Shown here in pieces: positions 18,363 through 34,022 of a stretch of DNA of 64,000 nt. This DNA is from Paracoccus stylophorae (GTDB lineage: Bacteria > Pseudomonadota > Alphaproteobacteria > Rhodobacterales > Rhodobacteraceae). Made by a program: the position numbers and the translations under genes. The stretch covers positions 1,097,001 through 1,161,000 of the forward strand of contig NZ_CP067134.1 in NCBI RefSeq assembly GCF_028553765.1, read 5' to 3'. How positions within the stretch are numbered: the stretch's first letter is position 1; every line of letters starts with the position of its first letter. The notes below the pieces were generated by a model that made no database searches, was not told where the DNA came from, and saw nothing but the letters and a program-made list of their open reading frames with translations.

Positions 18363-20387
18363 TCAGCCTGCCGCGCAGATCACGCCCGCGCCCGGCGGGG
18401 GCCGGGGCAGGGTGGACGACCGCGTGCCGGCGCCGTTATTTGCGGCGTTTGGGCCGGTGCGGCGTCGCATCGCCGCCGCGGGCGCGCCGGGCTGTCGGGG
18501 CCTTGCCGGCCGGCTTGGCGGGACGACCCTTGGCGGCGGCGGGTGCGGCGGGCGCATCGCGCCGCGCGGCGGGTTTCTCCTTGGCCGCCATGCGCAACTT
18601 CTGCGCCTTCTCGGCCTTTTGCGCCGCGCTCCAACGCGGTTTCGGACGCGGTTTGCCGGTCGCGGAAAGTTCGCCCTCGGGCGCGCCTTGCGGCGTGGGC
18701 ACGGGGTCGGGACGCGGCGCGGCGGCAGGTTCGGTGCGGTCCTGGCCGGGCCGGGGCGGTTTCGGCGTGCGGGGCTTGGGGCCGGGGCGCGGCCGGGGGC
18801 GGGGTCCTGTCCCGGCTCGGTCTGCATCCGCTGCATGGTCAGGCCGGGCTCGATCTCGATCCCGTCGCCGAAACGGGCGGCGTCGGCGGCGGCGATCTGG
18901 ACATGGGTCTGGTGTTCGCGCACCCGGATCGCGCCGATGCCGTCGCGGGTGATGCCGCCGGCCTCGCAGATCTTGGGCAGCAGCCAGCACGCCTCGGCCC
19001 GGCCGGTATGGCCGACCGACAGGCTGAACCAGATCGAGTCCCCGAATTCGCGCGGCGGACGCGGCGCGGCGGCGGAAGGCGGCGGCGTGTCGGCCAGTTC
19101 CTCGGGCGGCGGGCGGCCTTCGCGCCACAGTTGCACGAAGGCTGCGGCGATCTGTTCTGGCCCGACCCGCGCCAGCAATTCCCGGGCGACCGCCGTGTCT
19201 TCCAGCGTGGTGCGCAGCGCCGGGTGGTCCAGCATACGGATGTCGTCCTGCGCCCGCACCTCGTCGGCCGAGGGCGCCTTGCCCCATTCCGCCGCCACCT
19301 TGGCACCCTGCAACAGGCGCTGCGCCTTCTTGTAGTCGGCCGGTGTCACGATCAGGGCCGAGACGCCCTTGGCGCCGGCGCGCCCGGTCCGGCCGGACCG
19401 GTGCAGCAGCGTTTCGGAACTGCCCGGCAGATCGGCATGGATCACCAGTTCCAGCCCCGGCAGATCGATCCCGCGCGCGGCGACGTCGGTCGCGATGCAG
19501 ACGCGCGCGCGCCCGTCGCGCAGCGATTGCAGCGCATGGGTGCGTTCCTGCTGGGACAATTCGCCCGACAGCGCGACCACGCGAAAGCCGCGATTGCCCA
19601 TCCGGGCCAGCAGGTGGTTGACGTTGGCGCGGGTCTTGCAGAACACGATGGCGGTGCGCGCCTCGTAGAACCGCAGCAGGTTGAAGATCGCGTTCTCGCG
19701 GTCGCGCACGGCCACCGACAGGGCGCGATAGGCGATGTCGCCGTGCTGGCGCGCCTCGCCCATCGCCGCCACGCGCAGACCGTCGCGCTGGAAATCGCGG
19801 GCAAGCTTCTCGATCGCGGCGGGCACCGTGGCCGAAAACATCAGCGTCCGGCGGCTTGCGGGCGCGGCCTGAAGGATGAATTCCAGATCCTCGCGAAAAC
19901 CCAGATCCAGCATCTCGTCGGCCTCGTCCAGCACCGCGACGCGCAGCTGCGACAGATCCAGCCCGCCGCGTTCGATGTGATCGCGCAGCCGTCCCGGCGT
20001 GCCGACGACGATCTGCGCACCGCGCGCCAGCGCGCGCCGTTCGGTGCGGTAATCCATGCCGCCCACGCAGGTCGCGATCCGCGCGCCGGTCGCGGCATAA
20101 AGCCAGTCCAGCTCGGATGCGACCTGCAACGCCAGTTCGCGCGTCGGCGCGATGGCCAGCATTAGCGGCGCCGTCCCCTCGGGCAGCGAAAAAGCGGCGT
20201 CCAGCAATTCGGGCGCGGCAGCGATGCCGAACGCCACGGTCTTGCCCGACCCGGTCTGTGCCGAGACCAGCAGATCGCGCCCGCCGGCATCGTCGCGCAG
20301 CACCGCCTCTTGCACCGGGGTCAGGGTGTCATAGCCGCGTCCGGCCAATGCTGCGGCCAGCGGCGCGGCAATTTCGTTCTGGGTCAT
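18363..20387 (-). CDS. DEAD-box RNA helicase with DbpA-type RNA-binding domain; C-terminal tail probably frameshifted
   Basis: Helicase motifs are complete: TPVQEAVL (Q motif), AQTGSGKT, PTRELALQ, VLDEADEML, SATVP, and in domain 2 ATDVAARGIDLPG and HRSGRTGRAG. A DbpA-like RNA-binding fold follows (residues about 450-520, WFSLSVGHTGRAEACWLLP). From about residue 536 the frame gives an Arg/Pro-rich tail of 674 residues total. A -1 shift near 18777-18790, in a C-run, instead yields a Lys-rich tail (WSAAQKAEKAQKLRMAAKEK) ending RPKRRK at 18436 (about 650 residues), which looks like the genuine end. Members unwind rRNA or mRNA during ribosome assembly or cold growth. Confidence 0.85.
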   Translation of the reverse strand: MTQNEIAAPLAAALAGRGYDTLTPVQEAVLRDDAGGRDLLVSAQTGSGKTVAFGIAAAPELLDAAFSLPEGTAPLMLAIAPTRELALQVASELDWLYAATGARIATCVGGMDYRTERRALARGAQIVVGTPGRLRDHIERGGLDLSQLRVAVLDEADEMLDLGFREDLEFILQAAPASRRTLMFSATVPAAIEKLARDFQRDGLRVAAMGEARQHGDIAYRALSVAVRDRENAIFNLLRFYEARTAIVFCKTRANVNHLLARMGNRGFRVVALSGELSQQERTHALQSLRDGRARVCIATDVAARGIDLPGLELVIHADLPGSSETLLHRSGRTGRAGAKGVSALIVTPADYKKAQRLLQGAKVAAEWGKAPSADEVRAQDDIRMLDHPALRTTLEDTAVARELLARVGPEQIAAAFVQLWREGRPPPEELADTPPPSAAAPRPPREFGDSIWFSLSVGHTGRAEACWLLPKICEAGGITRDGIGAIRVREHQTHVQIAAADAARFGDGIEIEPGLTMQRMQTEPGQDPAPGRAPAPSPARRNRPGPARTAPNLPPRRVPTPCPRRKARPRANFPRPANRVRNRVGARRKRPRRRRSCAWRPRRNPPRGAMRPPHPPPPRVVPPSRPARPRQPGAPAAAMRRRTGPNAANNGAGTRSSTLPRPPPGAGVICAAG

Positions 20388-20576
20388 TCTGTTCGCCTGA
20401 TCGTTGTCTCGGGCCGATACACGGCCCGGTGCCGGTCACGGGAAGTCGCGGACCGGGCAGCCGATCCGGGGCCTAGCCTGTGGCACGGTCAAAGTCAAAG
20501 CAAGACGATCCGGCCGGCCGCCGCGCGCCGCCGGTGTGACGTAACGGAGAGGGGGTCCGGCGCGGTCCGGGCGGGA

Positions 20577-21068
20577 TCAGAACGGGATTTCGTCGTCGTA
20601 ATCGCTGCGCCCGCCCCCGGATGACGTCCCGCCTTCCGGCGCCGAACCGCCGCCGCCTCTGTCTTCGTAACCGCCGCCGCCGAAGCCGCCCGAATCGCGG
20701 CCGCCGCCGCCGTCGCCGCGGCCGTCCAGCATCTGCAACGTGCCGTTGAAGCCGCGCAGCACCACCTCGGTCGTATAGCGGTCCTGGCCCGACTGGTCCT
20801 GCCATTTGCGGGTTTCCAGCTGGCCTTCGACATAGACCTTGCTGCCCTTTTTCAGATACCGCTCGACCACGTTCACCAGCCCTTCGGACATGATCGCCAC
20901 CGAATGCCACTCGGTCTTTTCGCGACGCTCGCCGGTGTTGCGATCCTTCCACTGGTCCGAGGTCGCGATCCGCAGATTGGCCACCTTGCCGCCGTTCTGG
21001 AAGGTGCGGATCTCGGGGTCGCGACCCAGATTGCCGATCAGAATGACCTTGTTGACGCTGCCTGCCAT
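20577..21068 (-). CDS. ssb: Single-stranded DNA-binding protein
   Basis: The 163-residue protein has the OB-fold of SSB ([20 protein letters not shown], later [15 protein letters not shown] and [13 protein letters not shown]), a Gly-rich linker from about residue 118, and the acidic tip DDEIPF that recruits repair and replication proteins. It coats ssDNA as a tetramer. No GAAC-N7-GAAC LexA box is visible upstream, unlike recA. Confidence 0.97.
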   Translation of the reverse strand: MAGSVNKVILIGNLGRDPEIRTFQNGGKVANLRIATSDQWKDRNTGERREKTEWHSVAIMSEGLVNVVERYLKKGSKVYVEGQLETRKWQDQSGQDRYTTEVVLRGFNGTLQMLDGRGDGGGGRDSGGFGGGGYEDRGGGGSAPEGGTSSGGGRSDYDDEIPF

Positions 21069-21348
21069 GACGGGGTTTCCCTGCTTCGATGTCCTGCGGC
21101 CGGTCTATCCCAGCCCGGCCGTCCCGTGCAAGCCATTCGCCTGCCGGCAGCGGCGCGCGCGGGCCGGTCGCCTGCGGCGCGGCACCGGGCGCGATCGGCG
21201 GGTTCCCGCCGACGCGGCAGCTGTCGAAAAGCCGTCTTTTCGCATGGCTGGCGACGAGGCGGTTTTTCTGTATAGTTGCACGACAACGCGATGGCAAAAA
21301 TCGCGGCGCCGCCTGGCGCAATTTCCGACAAGAACGAGGGGCGGAAAG

Positions 21349-21972
21349 ATGCAGATCATTCCAAAGGCGAAATTCGTGCTGTGCGCAGCACTGGTTGCGG
21401 CGATGGCCGTTCCGGCGGCGGCAGACGGGCTGCGGCTGTCGGGCAGTTCGTCCAAATCGCGGGCCGATCAGTTCGCCCGCCAGACGCGGCTGATGGATTC
21501 GCGGCTGGCCGGGCAGTATCAGCAGTCGGCGCGGCTTCAGCCCGGCGGCGGCAATCGCAGCGTCGTCGACATCCAGCTGTCGCGCAACATCCCGGCCTAT
21601 CGCGGCAAGCGCAGCGATTTCATGCCGCAGGCGCGGGCGGCGGCGCGCAAATACGGGGTGCCCGAGGATCTGTTCCTGCGCCTCGTGCAGCAGGAATCGG
21701 GGTGGAACCCGCGCGCGCGCTCTCACAAGGGGGCGACGGGTCTGGCGCAGCTGATGCCCGGCACGGCGGCCAAGCTGGGGGTGAACCCGAACGATCCGGT
21801 GCAGAACCTGCATGGCGGGGCACGCTATCTGCGGATGATGTACAACCAGTTCGGCAACTGGCGGCTGGCGCTGGCGGCCTATAACGCGGGTCCGGGCGCG
21901 GTGTCGAAATATGGCGGCATCCCGCCCTATCGCGAAACGATGAACTATGTCCGCGTGATCGCGGGCAGCTGA
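21349..21972 (+). CDS. Secreted SLT-type lytic transglycosylase
   Basis: The 207-residue protein has a signal peptide (residues 1-25, ending VPAAADG) and a C-terminal lytic transglycosylase domain. The catalytic Glu is E116 in [13 protein letters not shown], followed by [17 protein letters not shown] and [18 protein letters not shown]. It cleaves peptidoglycan glycan strands in the periplasm. A TATAGT hexamer near 21269 may be part of its promoter. The start at 21349 follows GGGGCGGAAAG. Confidence 0.9.
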   Translation: MQIIPKAKFVLCAALVAAMAVPAAADGLRLSGSSSKSRADQFARQTRLMDSRLAGQYQQSARLQPGGGNRSVVDIQLSRNIPAYRGKRSDFMPQARAAARKYGVPEDLFLRLVQQESGWNPRARSHKGATGLAQLMPGTAAKLGVNPNDPVQNLHGGARYLRMMYNQFGNWRLALAAYNAGPGAVSKYGGIPPYRETMNYVRVIAGS

Positions 21973-21978
21973 GGCCGG

Positions 21979-22314
21979 TCAGCCGCCGGGCTTCTGCCGG
22001 ATGGTCGCGGCCGCGCCCATCCGGTGCAAAACCTTTTGCGGGATGGCATAGATGCGCACCACCTGCGGCCAGTCGCGCAGCCCCGCCATTTCCCGCATCA
22101 CCATGAATTCCCACGCAATGCGACCGGCGCGGTTCAGCCGGTCCTCGGTATCCGTGTCCGGATCGCGCGCGAGATCGGCCAGCGCGCGTTCCAGCCGCCG
22201 CCCGGCCAGCCCCAGTGCCGAGGCGCGTTCGGCCTGCAATTCGTGCTGCAGCGCCTCGTCGCCCCCTTGCGCCAGCGCGGTGGCCCACTCGATGCGGCTG
22301 TGAAACCCCTTCAT
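21979..22314 (-). CDS. Small helical hypothetical protein (possibly DUF6665)
   Basis: The 111-residue protein is soluble and mostly helical. The segment LQHELQAERASALGLAGRRL recalls DUF6665 proteins of alphaproteobacteria, a family without known function. No signal peptide or membrane segment. It ends 6 bp from the convergent transglycosylase gene. Family assignment is from memory and tentative. Confidence 0.6.
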   Translation of the reverse strand: MKGFHSRIEWATALAQGGDEALQHELQAERASALGLAGRRLERALADLARDPDTDTEDRLNRAGRIAWEFMVMREMAGLRDWPQVVRIYAIPQKVLHRMGAAATIRQKPGG

Positions 22315-22396
22315 CCGGTCGCCTCCTGTCCAGAGGCGACCAGTCTAACGCGCGGCGGGACGTGGGTGAAGCGCGGGATGCCGGCTGCGCCGCGTC

Positions 22397-22981
22397 CTAC
22401 AGCGTGGCGTAAAGCGCCGCGTCGGCCGCCATGCCGGTGCGCAGCCGGGCTTCCTGATCCGCCGCCAGATCGACATCGACCGAGGGCGGGACGTTGATGC
22501 GCGGCAGCTCGATCGCGCAGTCCAGCCGGTCTTCCAGAAACTCCACGAAGGCGGCGATATCCTCGTAGCGAAAGATCCGGTCCACCTGCGTCGCGCCATC
22601 GGTCAGAAAGCCCGACTGGGTCCCGACCATCAGCCGGGACGGCCCGTCGGGCGTCATGTAATCGTCCGCGAATCGCGAAAAGCTGACCCCCTCCATCCGG
22701 TGCAGCGGGTCCTCGTGATCGTCGCGCAGCTTGAAGCGATACCAGCTGCGCAGCCAGTCCACCGGTTCGCGCATCAACGCCATGGTGGTGAAATCCTCGC
22801 CGGTGCTGGCGCGCAGCCAGGGACCGACATGCCGGCGATAGGCGGCGATATCGGTGTGCTTCAGGGTCGGCGGGCGCTGGATCGAGACCGAGGCCAGCGG
22901 CTCCAGCGCCGCGGCGATGGCCGTTGAGCCGGCCTTCGGCGTGGCCAGGAACACCAGTCTCTGGTCCCAGAATATCAGCAT
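22397..22981 (-). CDS. Sulfotransferase-family-like protein
   Basis: The 194-residue protein begins MLIFWDQRLVFLATPKAGSTA. ATPKAGSTAI is the PAPS 5'-phosphosulfate loop of sulfotransferases, and later ALMREPVDWLRSWYRFKLRD matches the 3'-phosphate-binding helix (RxPxxxxxS-W-Y). It would transfer sulfate from PAPS to an unidentified acceptor. At 194 residues it is short for the family. Upstream in-frame sequence to 23233 lacks conservation and overlaps the recA start region, so 22981 is preferred. Confidence 0.75.
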   Translation of the reverse strand: MLIFWDQRLVFLATPKAGSTAIAAALEPLASVSIQRPPTLKHTDIAAYRRHVGPWLRASTGEDFTTMALMREPVDWLRSWYRFKLRDDHEDPLHRMEGVSFSRFADDYMTPDGPSRLMVGTQSGFLTDGATQVDRIFRYEDIAAFVEFLEDRLDCAIELPRINVPPSVDVDLAADQEARLRTGMAADAALYATL

Positions 22982-23141
22982 GCGCGGCCGTGTCCCCGTG
23001 TCGTGATCGTCAGGCGGGGCCCCGATACCCATGTGGTCGGGCGATGTAAACGCTTTCTTAATCGGTTCGGCCGGATGATGCGTGACAGAAACACCGGCGA
23101 ATCGCGCGGTTCGGGCTTGAAAACCTGCGTCGGATGGCGCA

Positions 23142-23171
23142 TTGATGTGAAGAACAAGAAGTGAACACATT
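23142..23171 (+). promoter_or_regulatory. Likely recA promoter overlapping the SOS box
   Basis: TTGATG at 23142-23147 and CACATT around 23166-23171, 18 bp apart, could be the -35 and -10. The LexA box lies between them, the expected position for repression. The hexamers are weak matches; the box is the stronger evidence. Confidence 0.45.
23152..23166 (+). promoter_or_regulatory. LexA (SOS) box GAAC-N7-GAAC
   Basis: GAAC AAGAAGT GAAC is a direct repeat with a 7-bp spacer. It is the complement of the GTTC-N7-GTTC box established for LexA in Rhodobacter and other alphaproteobacteria. It lies 61 bp before recA. DNA-damage induction of recA through LexA is inferred from it. Confidence 0.85.
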
Positions 23172-23226
23172 TCCGGTCCAACAGATTGCCCCGTCCCGAG
23201 GGCTGTGAAATAACAATGAGGACGAC

Positions 23227-24297
23227 ATGGCACAGGCGAGCATTTTCGACATGAAGGACAAACGCAGCGCGGACAGGCAGAAGGCGCTGGACAGTGCGCT
23301 GGCGCAGATCGAGCGTCAATTCGGCAAGGGCTCGATCATGAAGCTGGGCAAGGACAACCCGGTGACCGAGATCGAGTCGACCTCGACCGGCTCGCTGGGG
23401 CTGGACATCGCGCTGGGCATCGGCGGATTGCCCAAGGGCCGGATCATCGAGATCTATGGTCCCGAAAGCAGCGGCAAGACGACGCTGACGCTGCACGCCG
23501 TGGCCGAGGAACAGAAGAAGGGCGGTGTCTGCGCCTTCGTCGACGCCGAACACGCGTTGGACCCGCAATATGCGCGCAAGCTGGGCGTCAATCTGGATGA
23601 ATTGCTGATCAGCCAGCCCGATACCGGCGAACAGGCGCTGGAAATCGTCGATACGCTGGTGCGGTCGGGGGCGGTCAGCATGGTCGTCATCGATTCGGTC
23701 GCCGCGCTGACGCCCAAGGCCGAGATCGAGGGCGACATGGGCGATCACCAGGTCGGCGCCCAGGCCCGGCTGATGAGCCAGGCGATGCGCAAGCTGACCG
23801 CCAGCATCGGCCGGTCGAACTGCATGGTGATCTTCATCAACCAGATCCGCATGAAGATCGGCGTGATGTTCGGCAGCCCCGAAACCACCAGCGGCGGCAA
23901 CGCGCTGAAATTCTATGCCTCGGTGCGTCTGGACATCCGCCGCACCGGCTCGATCAAGGATCGCGACGAGGTGGTCGGCAACTCGACCCGCGTCAAGGTG
24001 GTCAAGAACAAGGTCGCGCCTCCGTTCCGGCAGGTCGAGTTCGACATCATGTATGGCGAAGGCATCAGCAAGATGGGCGAGTTGGTCGATTTGGGCGTGA
24101 AGGCCGGCGTGGTCGAAAAGTCCGGCGCCTGGTATTCCTATGGCGACGAGCGGATCGGACAGGGGCGCGAAAACGCCAAGCAGTATCTGCGCGAACATCC
24201 GGACCTGGCCTATGCGATCGAGGACAAGATCCGCGCCAGCCACGGCCTGGATTTCGGCGTCTCCGGCGGCGAGGAAGAGGCGCTGACCGAGGAGTGA
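23227..24297 (+). CDS. recA: Recombinase RecA
   Basis: The 356-residue protein is RecA: Walker [10 protein letters not shown] at residues 78-86, [11 protein letters not shown], Walker [10 protein letters not shown], the L2 loop region [21 protein letters not shown], and a C-terminal acidic tail (EEEALTEE). It forms filaments on ssDNA for homologous recombination and triggers LexA self-cleavage. An SOS box precedes it and an intrinsic terminator follows. Confidence 0.99.
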   Translation: MAQASIFDMKDKRSADRQKALDSALAQIERQFGKGSIMKLGKDNPVTEIESTSTGSLGLDIALGIGGLPKGRIIEIYGPESSGKTTLTLHAVAEEQKKGGVCAFVDAEHALDPQYARKLGVNLDELLISQPDTGEQALEIVDTLVRSGAVSMVVIDSVAALTPKAEIEGDMGDHQVGAQARLMSQAMRKLTASIGRSNCMVIFINQIRMKIGVMFGSPETTSGGNALKFYASVRLDIRRTGSIKDRDEVVGNSTRVKVVKNKVAPPFRQVEFDIMYGEGISKMGELVDLGVKAGVVEKSGAWYSYGDERIGQGRENAKQYLREHPDLAYAIEDKIRASHGLDFGVSGGEEEALTEE

Positions 24298-24353
24298 AGC
24301 CGGGATGGCCTGCTGCCGCGTCCGGCACTACGGCTGCCGGCTGACCCTGCGGA

Positions 24354-24385
24354 GCGCCGGGGCGATGCCCCGGCGCGCGGTTTTT
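24354..24385 (+). terminator. Intrinsic terminator of recA
   Basis: A perfect 10-bp stem GCGCCGGGGC / GCCCCGGCGC with a 3-nt loop is followed by GCGG and five Ts, 57 bp after the recA stop. Confidence 0.8.
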
Positions 24386-24390
24386 CCTCC

Positions 24391-24463
24391 GGGGGGCTTT
24401 GCCCCGTCCGGCGCGGCGCGCCGGACCCTCCAAGGTATTTGCCAAAGAGCGCGAGGGGCGGGG
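24391..24463 (+). repeat. Intergenic palindromic repeat, copy B
   Basis: GGGGGGC-TTT-GCCCC, a second stem (GTCCGGCGCG / CGCGCCGGAC), then CCTCCAAGGTATTTGCCAAAG and the tail GCGAGGGGCGGGG align closely with copy A at 7926. Both copies are in the same orientation and lie downstream of a plus-strand gene. It occupies much of the recA-alaS gap. Confidence 0.7.
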
Positions 24464-24555
24464 CGCGGGATTGCTGGACAGCGCCAGGCGCCAAGGTTAG
24501 ACCGGCGGCAGCCCGGCCCGCGGCCGGACGGCATGCTTTGCGATGAAGGCCCCCG

Positions 24556-27209
<2,654 letters not shown>

Positions 27210-27213
<4 letters not shown>

Positions 27214-27503
27214 CCGCGCTTTGGATCGCCCATGTTCATGTCACCGACGCGGATGCCTATGGCCGCTATGCCAAGGCGGCGGGTCCGGCCATCGCGGCAC
27301 ATGGCGGCGAGTTTCTGGCCCGGGGCGGGCGATACCGGCAGATGGAGGGCACCGACCGGCCCCGCAATGTGGTCGCCCGCTTTCCCAGTTTCGAGGCGGC
27401 CGTGGCCTGCTATGAAAGCGAGGCATACCAGGCCGCGTTACAGCACGCGAAAGGCGCGTCCGAGCGCGATCTGGTGATCGTCGAGGAAACGCCCCCGACC
27501 TGA
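27210..27503 (+). CDS. DUF1330 domain protein
   Basis: The 97-residue protein ([20 protein letters not shown], later GAEFLARGG-like [16 protein letters not shown] and [19 protein letters not shown]) is a dimeric alpha-beta barrel-type DUF1330 protein. Its biochemical role is not known. It is translationally coupled to alaS by a 4-bp overlap, an arrangement that may be only structural. Confidence 0.88.
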
Positions 27504-27529
27504 TGGCTGCGCCCCGATTCTGTGTCTGA

Positions 27530-27592
27530 TGGTGCGGGTGGAGGGACTTGAACCCCCACGCCTTGCGGCGCCAGAACCTAAATCTGGTGCGT

Positions 27593-27614
<22 letters not shown>
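27530..27614 (-). tRNA. tRNA-Leu (anticodon TAG)
   Basis: On the minus strand, GCGGGTG pairs with CACCCGC and the 3' CCA is encoded. The anticodon stem CCAGA/TCTGG encloses TTTAGGT, giving TAG. The long variable arm (CGCCGCAAGGCGT) is typical of leucine tRNAs. The first 22 nt overlap the 3' end of the nnr reading frame. Confidence 0.95.
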
Positions 27615-29790
<2,176 letters not shown>

Positions 29791-29856
29791 GCAGGCGACG
29801 CGCACCCGGCCCCCGGGCGGGTGCCGCGCGACAAGGGACAGGAAGAAAGGAAAGAC

Positions 29857-31263
<1,407 letters not shown>

Positions 31264-31295
31264 CGGGCGGGCCGAAAGGCCGGTGAACCGACAGG

Positions 31296-31321
31296 ACGGG
31301 CGCCCCGGGGCGCCCGTTTTT
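31296..31321 (+). terminator. Intrinsic terminator of glnBA
   Basis: ACGGGCGCC and GGCGCCCGT pair over 9 bp around CCGG and run into five Ts, 32 bp after the glnA stop. Confidence 0.85.
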
Positions 31322-31444
31322 CATGCGGCGCGTCGGCCTGCTGCGCGCCGCGCGCAAGGCCCGGTTCGCGGAATTCGCGAAAATGCGTCGCAGAATGATG
31401 CGGGCAATATTCCCTGACGATGTTTTTCCAGCTATCGCAAGCCC

Positions 31445-33964
31445 ATGGACATCGTTCTTCTGACCACAATCGTCGCATCGCTGTTCGTGGTGATCGGGGT
31501 GGCCGAGCCTTTGGCGGCGCGGCTGGCCTTGCCCTATACCGTCATTCTGGCCGTGCTGGGCATGATGATCGGGACGGGCGCGATCTTTCTGCTGCGCACC
31601 GACCTGACCGACGCGCTGAACCCGGTGGCGGAATCGATCCTGGCGCTGCCGATCCGGTCGAACGTGTTCCTGTATGTCTTTCTGCCGACCCTGATCTTTC
31701 AGGCGACGTTGGGCATGAACGCGCGGCGGATGGCCGATGACTGGGTGCCGATCCTGGTTCTGGCGGTGGTGGCGGTGTTCGTGGCCACGATCACCATCGG
31801 CTATGCCCTGGCCTGGACCAGCGGGCTGCCGCTGGTCGTGTGCCTGCTGATCGGGTCCATCGTGTCGACCACCGATCCCTCGGCCGTGGTCAGCATCTTC
31901 CGGTCGCTTTCGGCCCCGCGGCGGCTGGCGCGAATCATCGAGGGCGAAAGCCTGCTGAACGACGCCGCCGCCATCGCGCTGTTCGGCCTGTTCATGGGGT
32001 TCGTGATGCTGGGCGTGCCCAGCCCCGATCTGGGCACCGCGATCCGCGGCTTTCCGTGGCTGCTGGCCGGCGGGGCGGCGGGCGGATGGGCGGCCGCGCG
32101 GGTGGCACTGGTGCTGATGCAATGGCTTGCGCGGTATGAACTGGCGCAGCTTTCGGTGTCGGTCGCCTTGCCCTATCTGGCCTATATCGGCACCGAATAC
32201 GTGGTCGAGGCGTCGGGCGTCATCGCCGTTGTCGCCTCGGGGCTGACGCTGAGCCTTGCGGGTCCGGCGCGGCTGGCCCCCGCCTTCTGGACCAACCTGC
32301 GAGAGATCTGGAACCTGCTGGCGCATTGGGCCGGCGCGCTGATCTTCATTCTGGCCGCGCTGCTGATCCCGCGGCTTCTGGGCGAGATGCGGGTGGGCGA
32401 CTATGCCCTGATCCTGGTCGTGATCCTGGCAGCCATCGTGGCGCGCGCGGCGATCCTGTTCCTGTTGCTGCCGGTGATGACACGGCTGAAGCTGTCGCCG
32501 ACGGTCGAACGCCCGTATCGCGTGGCGATCCTGTGGGGCGGGCTGCGGGGCGCGGTGACGCTGGCGCTGGCGATGGCGGTGACCGAAAGCCTGCGCGTGC
32601 CGGTCGAGACGAAGCGGCTGGTCGGGATCGTCGCCACCGGATTCACGCTGTTCACGCTGCTGGTGCAGGGCACGACGCTGCGATGGGTGATCGGCCGGCT
32701 TCGGCTGGACCGGCTGTCGCCGCTGGACGAGGCGCTGTCCAATCAGGTCATCGCCGTGGCGCTGCAGACCGTGCGCGAAGAGGTGGCGCGCACCACCGAA
32801 AGCTATGACCTGACGCGCGAGACGGTGCGATCCGAGGCCAAGCGTTTCGCCGAACGGCTGGACCGCGCCGTGGAACGCGCCGAGGCCGAGGATAACGCCC
32901 AGATCCTGGACCGCGACCGCATCACCCTGGGTCTCATCGCGATTGCGGCGCATGAGCGCGAAACGATTCTTGAACGGTTCCGCGAACGCGCCATCAGCGC
33001 GCGGCTGTCGGAAACCATGCTGACCGATGCCGACCGCCTGATCGAGGGGGCGCGCAGCGGCGGGCGGACCGGCTATCAGCGGGCGGCGCGGCGCGGGCTG
33101 CGCTATGGCACGATGTTCCGGATCGCGTCGTTCCTGCGCAACCGGCTGCGGATCGCGGGGCCATTGGCGCGCATGACCGCCGACCGGTTCGAGGCGCTGC
33201 TGGCCAAGCGGCTGATCCTGCGGGATCTGCACGGGTTTCTGGACACCCGCATCCGCCGCATCCACGGGCGGCGCGTGGCCGATCTGCTGCACGAATTGCT
33301 GACCCGGCGGCAGGAGGCTGTCGAAACCGCGCTGGAGGGTCTGCGGCTGCAATATCCGGGCTATGCCGAAAAGCTTGAGCGTCGGTTCATCCGCCGGACC
33401 GCGCTGCGGCTTGAGGAACACGAATACAACGCCATGCGCGAGGACGGGCTGATCGGGGCCGAACTGCACACCGCGCTGATGGCCGACATCACCCGCCGCC
33501 GCCAGCAGGCCGAGGGGCGGCCGCATCTGGATCTGGCGCTGCGCCGGGACGAGCTGATCCGCCACTTCCCGCTGTTCGCCGATCTGGACGAAAGCGAACT
33601 GCGGCAGTTGGCGCGGGTGCTGCGGACGCGCTATGTCAATGCGGGCCAGGTCATCGCGCGCAAGGACAGCCCGTCGCGCAGCGTCTATTTCGTGTCGTCG
33701 GGCGCGGTCGAGCTGGAAATCGCCGGGCAGACGACGCGGCTTGGCCGGGGCGACATGTTCGGCCAGATGGGGGTGCTGCTGAACAAGCCGCGCCGGGCCC
33801 AAGTCACGGCGATCACGCCCACAAGCCTGCTGATGCTGGACGAAACGGCGTTTCGCCGGGTGCTGAAACGGTCCCGCGCGCTGCGGCAGGCGGTGCGCGA
33901 CAGCGTTGCGGCCCGGTCCATGCCCGAGGAAATGGCGCGGCTGCCCGAACTGGCGCGCGACTGA
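31445..33964 (+). CDS. CPA1-type Na+/H+ antiporter with C-terminal cyclic-nucleotide-binding domain
   Basis: The 839-residue protein combines about 12 membrane segments (residues 1-415) with a long soluble tail. The membrane part carries the CPA1 ion-site motifs STTDPSAVV (141-149) and GESLLNDAAAIALF (167-180). The tail holds charged helical sequence (about 430-690) and a cNMP-binding domain at about 695-820 (HFPLFADLDESEL, GDMFGQMGVLLNKPRRAQV). This resembles plant SOS1 and sperm SLC9C in domain order. The antiporter would exchange Na+ (or K+) for H+, with the tail likely regulatory. Whether a nucleotide is bound cannot be told from sequence. Confidence 0.88.
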   Translation: MDIVLLTTIVASLFVVIGVAEPLAARLALPYTVILAVLGMMIGTGAIFLLRTDLTDALNPVAESILALPIRSNVFLYVFLPTLIFQATLGMNARRMADDWVPILVLAVVAVFVATITIGYALAWTSGLPLVVCLLIGSIVSTTDPSAVVSIFRSLSAPRRLARIIEGESLLNDAAAIALFGLFMGFVMLGVPSPDLGTAIRGFPWLLAGGAAGGWAAARVALVLMQWLARYELAQLSVSVALPYLAYIGTEYVVEASGVIAVVASGLTLSLAGPARLAPAFWTNLREIWNLLAHWAGALIFILAALLIPRLLGEMRVGDYALILVVILAAIVARAAILFLLLPVMTRLKLSPTVERPYRVAILWGGLRGAVTLALAMAVTESLRVPVETKRLVGIVATGFTLFTLLVQGTTLRWVIGRLRLDRLSPLDEALSNQVIAVALQTVREEVARTTESYDLTRETVRSEAKRFAERLDRAVERAEAEDNAQILDRDRITLGLIAIAAHERETILERFRERAISARLSETMLTDADRLIEGARSGGRTGYQRAARRGLRYGTMFRIASFLRNRLRIAGPLARMTADRFEALLAKRLILRDLHGFLDTRIRRIHGRRVADLLHELLTRRQEAVETALEGLRLQYPGYAEKLERRFIRRTALRLEEHEYNAMREDGLIGAELHTALMADITRRRQQAEGRPHLDLALRRDELIRHFPLFADLDESELRQLARVLRTRYVNAGQVIARKDSPSRSVYFVSSGAVELEIAGQTTRLGRGDMFGQMGVLLNKPRRAQVTAITPTSLLMLDETAFRRVLKRSRALRQAVRDSVAARSMPEEMARLPELARD

Positions 33965-34022
33965 TCGCTTGGCGCGCGGGCCGGGCGGGGCTACACCGCT
34001 GACCGAGAAGCAAGAGGATCGC

